Source of the DNA: UBA6168 sp041752395
GTDB lineage: Bacteria > Bacteroidota > Bacteroidia > Chitinophagales > Saprospiraceae
Reading direction: 5' to 3'
Assembly (NCBI GenBank): GCA_041752395.1
Contig: JBGSWN010000199.1
Span: 1 to 51,918, forward strand
DNA length: 51,918 bases
Of the stretch, positions 32,537 to 39,982 are shown one piece after another; positions within the stretch are counted from its first letter, which is position 1, and each line of letters opens with the position of its first letter. The notes under the pieces were generated by a model that saw only the letters and a program-made list of their open reading frames with translations, made no database searches and was not told the origin of the DNA. The position numbers and the translations under genes were made by a program.

Positions 32537-33784
32537 TTAAGCAGTTTTGGCCAATTCCTTTTTTTGGAGTTTGTTGAAAAAGAAGAGGCTGACCATCAAA
32601 AGTGTGATGGGAATCAGCGAAAAATAGAAGGCCGTTTGACCACCGTAAGCTTCAAAAAGACGGCCAGTAATCATTGAGCCAGAGGTGCCGCCGAGGGCGG
32701 AAAAAACGATAATCAGGCCGCTCATCGGGGCATGTAGCCGGATGGGCAGCGCACTCAGCACCGCGCTGTTGATGGCCGGATAAATGGGGGCAAGCAACAA
32801 GCCGATGAGCGGGAAAATGAAGGCTGCCAGCGGGGCGCTTCCCCAACCTGTGGCGGCGCTTCCATCCACACCTTTTGCCAGCGGCAAAGCCAAAAGCACC
32901 AAGGCAAGCGAAAGGAGAAGGCAGCCCATGAGCACTTTGTACCAGTCTATTTTGCGGAGCAAAACGCCAGACAACATCCTACCAACTGCCGTGGCAGCGG
33001 CCATGATGCTGGCCATTTGGATGGCGAGCGAGGCTGGCAATTTGAGCACTTTATTATTGAAAGTGGGGAGCCAACTCATGATGCTCTGCTCGATGAGAAC
33101 GTAGAGAAATGCACTGGCCACGAAGACAATTACGAGCACTTGCGCCATCAGGCGGAGCATGGCCGTGAAGTCTTCGCCAAGTGGTTTTGGCGTTTCTTGG
33201 TTTACCGACGACTCGTCGAGCGGGGAACTGAGCAGAAGTAGGAAGGCCACGGCAGTCAGGCCAGCCAGGACGTAGTAAACATTGAGCCAACTGGGGTCTT
33301 TTGGGTTGGCGTCGTTGACGAAGGCGCTAAAAATGAAGTTGCCGGTGAGGACGCCAACCATGAACATCGCTTCGATGAAACTCATCAGGCTGGCGTGTTC
33401 TTTCTTATCTGGAGCAACAATGCCGATGGTGGCAAACACGCCGATTTTGATGAGGGCGAAAGAGGCACCGCAGGCTATGAAAAGCAATTTGGTCATCATA
33501 AAACCGCCAATGACGGGCATGAGCAGACAGGTGCCCGTGACGACGGCCAAGGCCAGAAGCATGGAGCGTTTGTAGCCAAAACGAACAATAAAGGAGGCAA
33601 CGAGAAAGGAAACGATGGCGATGCTGAGGTCTTTGCAGGGTTCGAGGATGCTGGCGCCGGATTTCGAGACGTCGTAGTTGTTTTGGACTTGAAGGATGAC
33701 AGTACCCACACTGTTCAGCAGGATTGCGAAGACGAAATAATTGAGGAAAAGGGAAATTTTGATGCGCCAGTTCTGAGTGTTCAT
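32537..33784 (-). CDS. MFS sugar transporter (FHS-like)
   Basis: The protein has 415 residues and about 12 hydrophobic segments. Visible features: an N-terminal helix (FLNYFVFAILLNSVGTVIL), a loop-2/3 motif-like FIVRFGYKRSMLLAL, a long central loop (SPLDESSVNQETPKPLGED) between halves, and a second-half AVGRMLSGVLLRKIDWYKVL. Its likeness is to the FHS/glucose-galactose porter group. It is followed by trehalase, so the substrate may be trehalose or a related sugar; this rests on context only. The gene has its own -7 box candidate at 33808-33815. Confidence 0.8.
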   Translation of the reverse strand: MNTQNWRIKISLFLNYFVFAILLNSVGTVILQVQNNYDVSKSGASILEPCKDLSIAIVSFLVASFIVRFGYKRSMLLALAVVTGTCLLMPVIGGFMMTKLLFIACGASFALIKIGVFATIGIVAPDKKEHASLMSFIEAMFMVGVLTGNFIFSAFVNDANPKDPSWLNVYYVLAGLTAVAFLLLLSSPLDESSVNQETPKPLGEDFTAMLRLMAQVLVIVFVASAFLYVLIEQSIMSWLPTFNNKVLKLPASLAIQMASIMAAATAVGRMLSGVLLRKIDWYKVLMGCLLLSLALVLLALPLAKGVDGSAATGWGSAPLAAFIFPLIGLLLAPIYPAINSAVLSALPIRLHAPMSGLIIVFSALGGTSGSMITGRLFEAYGGQTAFYFSLIPITLLMVSLFFFNKLQKKELAKTA

Positions 33785-33807
33785 GCCGTTTTGTTTTGTT
33801 TTAGAAG

Positions 33808-33815
33808 CAAATATA
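33808..33815 (-). promoter_or_regulatory. Candidate -7 element TATATTTG for the MFS-trehalase unit
   Basis: This is an exact TAnnTTTG match on the minus strand, 23 bases before the MFS ATG at 33784. It lies in the short gap after the helical-repeat gene and could drive the transporter and trehalase separately from that gene. Confidence 0.45.
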
Positions 33816-33819
33816 ATTT

Positions 33820-35337
33820 TTAATGCTTCTTTCTAGCTTCTAAAACCTGAATGTAAGGTTTGTTGTTGAGGCGGCTTTCTGCCCAACAGATGATTTCTTC
33901 CAGGCCAGCCACGTTGTTTACCCCGAATGTTTCGCCAATATGGTTCAGGTTCGTAATTAGTTTTTGAAACAGAATATTTTTTGCTTTTTTGTTCATGGCC
34001 TGTTCCAATTGCCGGATGTGGTCAAGGATGGCTCGTTCAAATTCGTGGAGTTGTTCTTCTTTTTTTAGTTTTCGGTAAACGGAGGTACGCAAGTCGTCCA
34101 AGATTCGACTGTGGCCCAGTTCGTAATGGACGATAACTCGCATGATTCTCGCCAATGAGCGGGAGTCGGCCCTGGCTTCCAGTTTGTTGTCGAGTTCCAT
34201 CGTGCCAAGCCAATCGAGTGCTTCGGAGAATTTTTCATTCAAAAAAAAGACTATGAAGATATTAAAACGCAAAGTAGTTTCTCTCGATTTATTTATTTTG
34301 GCTTTGTAAAGTTCAAGGCCAGCTTCAATTTTTGGAACGAGGTTTAATGCCCTTTTGAGTTGAGCGGTGTTGAGTAGGTAAAGCAAGGTGATATGATAGT
34401 AATCTTTGAACGAGCCGGCTTCTTCATCAAAATTAGTGTCTGGAATGCCGTCGAATTTTTTCAACCATTCATCAAAGACTGAATAGTTTCCTAGCATGTG
34501 AAAACTGTTGAGGTAGGTCGTAATATAATTCTTGTAAACCCTAGAATTCATATCTCGAATAAGGGGATTTCTCTCCCAGAGTTCCATGACCTTTTCAAAA
34601 AGTTTGTTGCTAGCAGCATGTTGTCCTTTGGCCCTGCTCAAACTGCCATGAGTAACAAAATAATAAAGTTTTGAAAAAAATGTATCTTCAACCTCAACTT
34701 GAAACTCCTGTATATTGGACTCAATTTTTGAAACTTCAACTACCGTTGAACTATCTCTCAAAGGCTTGGTAAAAAGTAACAATGTCACCTTAAAGGCCAA
34801 TGCTTGCAATCGAGCTTCTTTTTCAGTTTTAGCCTGCAATTTCTCAATTTCATCCAGGAGCTCTTTCAGTTTTTTTTCTGTACCCTTACCAAACGTATCA
34901 ATATGAATGAAAACGAGGCGATTCAAAATCTCGAAAATGTGAAAATGCATTTCATAATGCTGAGCCATTTCCTTTGCCTTGTCAAGGTGCTTAATAGCCT
35001 GCTTGTAAAGCCCCTTTTTCCTAAGAATTTCAGCTTCTAAAAGCATGGCTAGGACCCTATGCTCTGCGGAATTTCCTTCATTGAACATCCTGAGAGACCG
35101 AAGTATCAATTTTGTCAGGTTGATCTTGGCTACCGCTAGATGTTCTACTTTAAAATTCAGTGATTTTAGTGCTTCCTTTAGGCGGGGTTCATCGTAAACT
35201 TCTTGCTTGTCTATCTCTTGAAACAGTGTCAGATAGGATTTAGCCCCCTCTTGCGACTGTGCATTCACGGTAAAATAGCGCTTTTCGGATTTTTTTAGCC
35301 TTTTTATCAAATCAAAAAGTTCTGTAGAAGCTACCAT
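33820..35337 (-). CDS. Helical-repeat protein of unknown function
   Basis: The protein has 505 residues and almost all of it is predicted helical. TPR-like segments include LLEAEILRKKGLYKQAIKHL and KEMAQHYEMHFHIFEILNRL. The conserved-looking start is MVASTELFDLIKRLKKSEKRYF, so ATG 35337 is chosen over an upstream TTG at 35358. There is no signal peptide or membrane helix, and no catalytic motif was seen. It is probably a scaffold or regulator. It lies directly upstream of the MFS gene on the same strand (35 bp) but with a promoter candidate between them. Confidence 0.7.
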   Translation of the reverse strand: MVASTELFDLIKRLKKSEKRYFTVNAQSQEGAKSYLTLFQEIDKQEVYDEPRLKEALKSLNFKVEHLAVAKINLTKLILRSLRMFNEGNSAEHRVLAMLLEAEILRKKGLYKQAIKHLDKAKEMAQHYEMHFHIFEILNRLVFIHIDTFGKGTEKKLKELLDEIEKLQAKTEKEARLQALAFKVTLLLFTKPLRDSSTVVEVSKIESNIQEFQVEVEDTFFSKLYYFVTHGSLSRAKGQHAASNKLFEKVMELWERNPLIRDMNSRVYKNYITTYLNSFHMLGNYSVFDEWLKKFDGIPDTNFDEEAGSFKDYYHITLLYLLNTAQLKRALNLVPKIEAGLELYKAKINKSRETTLRFNIFIVFFLNEKFSEALDWLGTMELDNKLEARADSRSLARIMRVIVHYELGHSRILDDLRTSVYRKLKKEEQLHEFERAILDHIRQLEQAMNKKAKNILFQKLITNLNHIGETFGVNNVAGLEEIICWAESRLNNKPYIQVLEARKKH

Positions 35338-35544
35338 AGAATTGCAATAATTGACCAAGGTTTGAATTACCCATTGAATAATGATGGTATTGCAAAAGAA
35401 GCAGTATTTTTTGGGAAATTCTAAAATTATTTCCTAGAATCGTCCAGTTTCAGCCACTATTAGGCCCAAATTATTGGCGAAAATTCCATTTTAGGAAGTT
35501 AATAATAACCAATAATTCGATTTCCCCTCAAGAATAGGTCAGTC

Positions 35545-35552
35545 TATCTTTG
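35545..35552 (+). promoter_or_regulatory. Candidate promoter of a leader or small RNA (TATCTTTG)
   Basis: This is an exact TAnnTTTG -7 match, with a TTTC at 35521-35524, 20 bases upstream, as a possible -33 element. The predicted start of transcription is near 35559, about 245 bases before the pseudo-caspase start codon. Confidence 0.5.
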
Positions 35553-35558
35553 AACTAT

Positions 35559-35790
35559 CAAGGAACCAACAAAGCAATTATTAACCAGCTTCTTTAGCCT
35601 TGAAACCATGCTCTTTGTAGTCTTATCCGAACCAAATGTAGCAATCATTTAACCTGAACGTATCCAACAACCAAAACCCCAGTCACCAACTCTAAACGCG
35701 CACCCCTGAAAGCCAGCGGAGCAATTCCAAGGTTGCTCAATAAAATAACGAGCGCTCATTCCGAACAAGATTGAGCCTCGTTATTTTTAT
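35559..35790 (+). ncRNA. Putative leader or small RNA ending in an intrinsic terminator
   Basis: The stretch is bounded by a promoter candidate (35545-35552) and a strong terminator (35742-35790). It has no coding frame. Besides the terminator stem there is GAGCAA (35719-35724) pairing with TTGCTC (35733-35738). Since the terminator lies just before the ATG at 35803, the RNA may be an attenuated leader of the pseudo-caspase gene or a separate small RNA. It was not recognised as 6S, SRP, tmRNA or RNase P RNA. Both ends are predictions. Confidence 0.35.
35742..35790 (+). terminator. Intrinsic terminator directly upstream of the pseudo-caspase start
   Basis: AAAATAACGAG (35742-35752) pairs perfectly with CTCGTTATTTT (35777-35787). 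Inside it GCTCA (35754-35758) pairs with TGAGC (35772-35776), leaving a 13-base loop. A T-rich tail follows. No plus-strand gene lies upstream, so it should end a short RNA. The T-rich flank on the other side makes weak minus-strand activity possible. Confidence 0.65.
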
Positions 35791-35802
35791 TGATTTTTGA
35801 AA

Positions 35803-36621
35803 ATGAAAAAGGCCCTTCGACCAAATATAGGAACCGCCATACTTATTGGCGTTGACCATCTTGACCCTAATCATTTTGGTAATTCTTGCCCACTCACGGT
35901 CAGTGCTGCACAAGATGTTATTGACTATGCACTTATCGCAAAGCTAAACGGGCTGAGTGTGCAAACGCATTTGGGCGAGCAAGCAACTCGGCAAAATATT
36001 CTTGCAGCCCTTAAAAAAACTTCCAAATCCCTGAAAGCAGGTGATTTTTTAATGCTGACATTTTCCGGGCTAGGCGGGGTTGTCACCAATTTCGGTGCGG
36101 CCGGAGATAGGCCAAACAGCGCAACTTGGTGCCTCTTCAACGGACAGCTGTTGGAAGCTGAGATTCAACAGGCATTGACCGATTTTGAAGATGGTGTGAA
36201 TATCCTGGTAATTTCTGACGCCGCTGGCACCTGGTCAGGCATAAAATTTCAAGCATTTCATGAATTGCAATTGATTGACCGTCAAAGGGGTTTACCATCC
36301 GAAATTGCTGAAACGGTTTATCTGCAAAACAAGGATTTTTATGATGCCGTTTACTTAGGTATTGAGAAAAACCCTGCCACAAAATCCAGCGTCATTTGGC
36401 TATCTGCCTGCCAGTTAAATCAAACGGCTTTTGAAACAAGTTTCAATGGTTATTTGACTTCAGCTATCAAGCATGTTTGGAATGGTGCCGCATTTAAAGG
36501 CAATTACGAGCGATTCTTTCATGAAATACTGCTTTCATTGCCCGTTTATCAAAGTCCTTTCATTCGAACATTTGGGCAGAATGTCAAAGTTCTTTTCAAT
36601 AAAAAACCCTTTTCAGTTTAA
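35803..36621 (+). CDS. Caspase-family (peptidase C14-like) protein lacking both catalytic residues
   Basis: The protein has 272 residues. The fold is recognised from AILIGVDHLDPNHFG (12-26), LTVSAAQDVIDYA, ATRQNILAALKK, KAGDFLMLTFSG (79-89), VNILVISDA (132-140), and the p10-like part VIWLSACQLNQTAFETSFNGYLTSAIKHVW. In active relatives the His is in FSGHG and the Cys in SDACHSG. Here the first reads FSGLGG (Leu90) and the second SDAAGTWSG (Ala141), so both catalytic residues are gone while the frame stays intact. It is then probably a pseudoenzyme: a regulator, decoy or scaffold. The ATG at 35803 is preferred to a TTG at 35797. A terminator sits just upstream, and a small unknown gene lies 101 bp downstream. 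Confidence 0.7.
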   Translation: MKKALRPNIGTAILIGVDHLDPNHFGNSCPLTVSAAQDVIDYALIAKLNGLSVQTHLGEQATRQNILAALKKTSKSLKAGDFLMLTFSGLGGVVTNFGAAGDRPNSATWCLFNGQLLEAEIQQALTDFEDGVNILVISDAAGTWSGIKFQAFHELQLIDRQRGLPSEIAETVYLQNKDFYDAVYLGIEKNPATKSSVIWLSACQLNQTAFETSFNGYLTSAIKHVWNGAAFKGNYERFFHEILLSLPVYQSPFIRTFGQNVKVLFNKKPFSV

Positions 36622-36722
36622 TTCCAAACGCTAAAAATTGAGCAATGCTCGTATCTAAAACTCGTTCTCCAAGAAATCAAAAGACATTCACCGAATATAA
36701 TTCATTTTAAAAATCTTACCCT

Positions 36723-37103
36723 ATGGCAAATTGTGCAAAAAATTCACCCATCACCGTTCAAAGTGGTGGAGCTTTGGTTAAGAACATCAAATTTTCTGCT
36801 GATTGTAAAGAACTTCAGGTTTTTAACACTGGAGGTGGTTCAATTCAGTGCGTAAACGATATTGATTCCAGCACCTACTTGGGTGTAAGTATTGTCAGCG
36901 GTGCACTCGTTTTCAGTGACGCATTCACTGGTCTGACCAACAACCTTAATTCGCCAGTTTCTGCAAATCCTGTTCTCAGAATACGAAGCACCGATGGGGC
37001 TTTAGACATAATTGGGATTGATGATCTTGGCATGGGCTTCGCCGTCACGAGGGTGAACGTCCTGTATGATTCCGCCACAAATGCTGTTAAGTATCAGATA
37101 TAG
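36723..37103 (+). CDS. Small beta-rich protein of unknown function after the pseudo-caspase
   Basis: The protein has 126 residues with no signal peptide. It has three cysteines (4, 28 and 43) and a pattern of alternating small and hydrophobic residues (ITVQSGGALVKNIKFSADCK, GVSIVSGALVFSDAF, RVNVLYDSATNAVKYQI) that predicts a beta-sandwich. No family was recognised. It shares strand and AT-rich composition with the pseudo-caspase gene 101 bp upstream. A strong terminator closes the pair, which supports a two-gene unit. It may be a partner or target of the caspase-fold protein, but that is inference. Confidence 0.6.
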   Translation: MANCAKNSPITVQSGGALVKNIKFSADCKELQVFNTGGGSIQCVNDIDSSTYLGVSIVSGALVFSDAFTGLTNNLNSPVSANPVLRIRSTDGALDIIGIDDLGMGFAVTRVNVLYDSATNAVKYQI

Positions 37104-37148
37104 CGAATTTGTTTTAGTATCCCTGATTGACCCTTTTACCAAATGGGG

Positions 37149-37188
37149 GGGATGCCCATTAGGATTTTCCTGTGGGCATCCCATTTTT
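37149..37188 (+). terminator. Rho-independent terminator of the pseudo-caspase unit
   Basis: GGGATGCCCA (37149-37158) pairs perfectly with TGGGCATCCC (37173-37182), with a 14-base loop and then ATTTTT. It lies 45 bases past the stop of the small beta-rich gene. Confidence 0.85.
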
Positions 37189-37223
37189 GAGCCTATTTGG
37201 TCAATTTTATTTAATGCTAAGTA

Positions 37224-37253
37224 GATTTACGATTTTAGATTTACGATTTACGA
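37224..37253 (+). repeat. GATTTACGATTT tandem repeat, copy A
   Basis: Four imperfect GATTTAC/GATTTTA heptamers. Related copies lie after the S9 peptidase gene and after hisB. In all three cases the motif reads GATTTACGATTT in the direction of the gene it follows. Confidence 0.7.
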
Positions 37254-37532
37254 GGCGCAAGCCATTGAAAATGAACGCCTTAGGACAAAATCGAAATCTA
37301 AACTAATTTCAATAACCTACTTACCTTCTAATCTTTCTGCCAGATATGCCCAGTAGAAAGTTCCATTGCTTTTCGGCAAGTCAGCTTATTGAATAGCAAA
37401 TATTTGCAGTAAAAATTCGACTCCCACCTTACTCTCCTGCCACCCTTTTGCTATCGAAATGCAAAATAAACTGCCCATCTTTTTTTTCAAATACAATAAG
37501 GCTGGTTTACCCTCCTATCAAAAAAGGCTTTG

Positions 37533-38537
37533 ATGATTAAAATTGCAGAGATTTGCGCCAGCTCAAATGCAAGTTTCAATCCTAATCAATTGTCCTTCAA
37601 TAATTTAAATAAAAATTCGGAACTCATTCGCTCGGAAGCCGTGCGGTTGGGATTTGATTTTGTGGGTTTTGCAAAAGCTGGCCCGTTGGAGGAAGAAGCC
37701 CGGCGTTTGGAGGCGTGGCTGAACAAGGGCTACCACGCCAAGATGCAGTACATGGCCAATTATTTTGACCTCCGAACCGACCCAACCAAACTGATGCCCG
37801 GCGCCAAATCGCTGGTGATGCTCATGCACAATTATTTTCCAAAGGAAACCCAACAAGACGCAGAAGCACCAAAATTGGCCCGCTATGCCTACGGCGAAGA
37901 TTACCATCATGTTTTAAAGGCTAAAATGAAGGAATTGCTTTATTTTATCCAATCAAATATTGGAGAGGTAGAAGGCCGTTGCTTTGTTGATTCTGCCCCA
38001 GTCATGGAGCGTGAGTGGGCCAAGCGGGCGGGCCTCGGCTGGACGGGCAAAAACACCCTTCTAATTCGCCCCAGTGCTGGTTCCTATTTTTTTCTGGCAG
38101 CGTTGATTCTGGATTTGCCCTTGGCTACCGACAACCCAATGCACGACCATTGTGGCACCTGCCGCCGCTGTATTGACGCCTGTCCAACGGAGGCAATTTC
38201 ACCACAGGGATACCTTTTGGATGCTTCAAAATGCATCAGTTATTTGACGATTGAGCTTCGGGAAGAAATCCCTGCCGCATTTGAAGGAAAGATGGAAAAT
38301 TGGGCTTTTGGCTGCGACATCTGTCAGGAAGTTTGCCCTTGGAACCGCTTTGCGAAACACCACAACGAGCCAGCCTTCGAGCCTCACCCAGAACTTTTAG
38401 GTATGAATACAGCCGATTGGGAGGAGATAACAGAAGCCGTTTTTCAGAAAATCTTCCGAAAATCAGCGGTAAAAAGAACCAAATATGAGGGATTGAGGCG
38501 AAACTTGAAGTTCTTGAAAACTGGCAATAACCTTTAA
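37533..38537 (+). CDS. queG: Epoxyqueuosine reductase QueG
   Basis: Enzyme of 334 residues that catalyses the last step of queuosine synthesis in tRNA, reducing epoxyqueuosine with cobalamin and two 4Fe-4S clusters. It shows the catalytic Asp in VDSAPVMEREWAKRAGLGW (Asp near 153), the first cluster CGTCRRCIDACP (from about 207) and the second CDICQEVCPWN (from about 261). The TRTDPTKLMPGAKSLV-like early part and the C-terminal YEGLRRN helix also fit. ATG 37533 is preferred to a TTG one codon earlier; the first 25 residues look like a poorly conserved extension, so a later start is possible. Its stop codon overlaps that of the convergent receiver gene. Confidence 0.93.
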   Translation: MIKIAEICASSNASFNPNQLSFNNLNKNSELIRSEAVRLGFDFVGFAKAGPLEEEARRLEAWLNKGYHAKMQYMANYFDLRTDPTKLMPGAKSLVMLMHNYFPKETQQDAEAPKLARYAYGEDYHHVLKAKMKELLYFIQSNIGEVEGRCFVDSAPVMEREWAKRAGLGWTGKNTLLIRPSAGSYFFLAALILDLPLATDNPMHDHCGTCRRCIDACPTEAISPQGYLLDASKCISYLTIELREEIPAAFEGKMENWAFGCDICQEVCPWNRFAKHHNEPAFEPHPELLGMNTADWEEITEAVFQKIFRKSAVKRTKYEGLRRNLKFLKTGNNL

Positions 38538-38983
38538 TTTGAACTAGGTTTCACGTTCGTATTGCCCCAAAAATCATGGATGGAAAGGATGGTACGGTCA
38601 AGTTCTGAAAGTTCAAATGGCTTGGCGACATAGGCTTTTGCCCCTAGTTCATAGCATCTTGCAACGTCCTTTTCGTTGATGGACGATGAAAAAATAATGA
38701 TGACCAAGTTCTTCCATTTTTCATCAGCAGCGAGTGCTGTCAAAACGTCATAACCACTGACCCTTGGCATATTGAGGTCCAACAAAACATAGCAAATCTC
38801 TTGTTCATCGGCATCATTCAAGAAGTTCAGGAACTCCTCGCCGTTTTGACAATGAACTATTTCGATAGGCAGGGCCTGCTCGCTGTAAACAATCTTGGTA
38901 AGGTCAGCTTCTGCCTTGCTATCCTCCACTAATATCACTTTGTTGCAAATAATTTTCTTTTCAAGACCGGAATTACTAGCCAT
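38534..38983 (-). CDS. Stand-alone response regulator receiver domain
   Basis: The protein has 149 residues, a CheY/Rcp1-type receiver without an output domain. Conserved sites are visible: acidic residues in LVEDSKAEADL, the phospho-acceptor Asp in YVLLDLNMPRVSGYD, Ser in IIIFSSS and Lys in AYVAKPFEL. The loop NGEEFLNFL fits the Rcp1-like branch that partners phytochrome-like kinases. The start at ATG 38983 (MASNSGLEKK) is chosen since the longer frame to 39070 adds an unlike stretch. It is convergent with queG, and their TAA codons overlap by two bases at TTAA (38534-38537). No kinase lies nearby. Confidence 0.85.
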   Translation of the reverse strand: MASNSGLEKKIICNKVILVEDSKAEADLTKIVYSEQALPIEIVHCQNGEEFLNFLNDADEQEICYVLLDLNMPRVSGYDVLTALAADEKWKNLVIIIFSSSINEKDVARCYELGAKAYVAKPFELSELDRTILSIHDFWGNTNVKPSSN

Positions 38984-39178
38984 TTTTGCAGTTTGGTATG
39001 TAAGCGGCAAAGAAACGCTTAAAATCAACCATTCTTCTGATTTAATACCTGATTCAAAACCTGTCAACAATTTATGTCACCCAGCTTTTAAACAATTCTT
39101 CCTTTGAAATGCTTTACTGACTTAACCACGTTTTGCATTTATTCTGAAGAAGCAAAGGTTTAAAGTAACACTCGAAAT

Positions 39179-39868
39179 ATGATTTTAAGAAACGCAGTTA
39201 TTCTTGTTTTTTGTTTGATTATTTTCGCTTGCAATCAAGCAGAAAAAAAATCGGAGACACCAGCAAATCCGCAAGGACAAAGTGCACTAGCGCCAACCAA
39301 TTCCGACAAAAAAAAATCCATTGTCTTCTTCGGCAATAGCCTGACGGCTGGCTATGGCCTCACGAACGTCAAAGACGGCTATGTTTCACTCCTTCAACAG
39401 CGGATAGATTCGTTGGGCCTGCCCTACCATGCTGTCAATGCTGGTCTTAGCGGCGAAACAACGGCTGGCGGGAATGACCGGGTGGATTGGGTCATCAAGC
39501 AGCCCGTGGATATTTTTGTGCTGGAGCTTGGTGGCAACGATGCCCTCCGAGGAATCCAGCCGGAGGAGGCCATCAAAAACCTCGGCTCCATCCTCGAAAA
39601 AGTGAAAGCCAAATACCCGGCGGCCCAATTGGTATTGGCTGGGATGCAGGCCCCTCCGAATCTCGGTAAAATGTACACCGATAAATTCCGAGCAATGTAC
39701 CCGACGCTGGCCAAGGAACATGGCGCAAAACTCATTCCTTTTTTGCTGGAAAATGTAGGTGGGATACCCGACCTGAACCAAGGCGACCGTATCCACCCCA
39801 ATGAAAAAGGACAGTTTATTTTACGGGAAAATGTGTGGAAAGTGCTGGGGCCGATGCTGGTGAAATAA
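39179..39868 (+). CDS. SGNH/GDSL-type esterase lipoprotein (TesA/arylesterase-like)
   Basis: The protein has 229 residues with a lipoprotein signal (LVFCLIIFACN, Cys18). The catalytic block I reads FFGNSLTAGYGL, with Asn in place of the Asp of GDSL, and keeps the nucleophilic Ser. Block II (NAGLSGETTAGG), block III (LELGGNDALRG) and block V (GDRIHPNEKGQ, Asp and His) are present, so the enzyme is probably active. Relatives hydrolyse short acyl esters or thioesters. It would sit on a membrane facing the periplasm or the surface. It stands alone between a minus-strand receiver and a minus-strand TonB-type receptor. Confidence 0.88.
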   Translation: MILRNAVILVFCLIIFACNQAEKKSETPANPQGQSALAPTNSDKKKSIVFFGNSLTAGYGLTNVKDGYVSLLQQRIDSLGLPYHAVNAGLSGETTAGGNDRVDWVIKQPVDIFVLELGGNDALRGIQPEEAIKNLGSILEKVKAKYPAAQLVLAGMQAPPNLGKMYTDKFRAMYPTLAKEHGAKLIPFLLENVGGIPDLNQGDRIHPNEKGQFILRENVWKVLGPMLVK

Positions 39869-39982
39869 CCACAACAGCCATGTTAAGCGCCCTTGTTTTG
39901 ACCTAGTTTTTGGAAAGCAAGATGTCTGGAAGGTCATGTTGATTTCAATCATTTCAGCACGACCTCCCAGCCATAAATCCAC

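Larger units (their letters stand above)
35338..35802. other. 465-bp divergent intergenic region with transcript signals
   Basis: The region separates the helical-repeat gene (minus) from the pseudo-caspase gene (plus). It has no credible open frame. It holds a perfect -7 box at 35545-35552, two hairpins and a plus-strand terminator (all listed separately). The part nearest 35338-35520 is AT-rich and shows nothing more. Confidence 0.6.
37104..37532. other. 429-bp intergenic region before queG
   Basis: It contains the terminator at 37149-37188 and a GATTTACGATTT repeat at 37224-37253. The rest is AT-rich with no open frame, tRNA or clear promoter. Confidence 0.6.
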
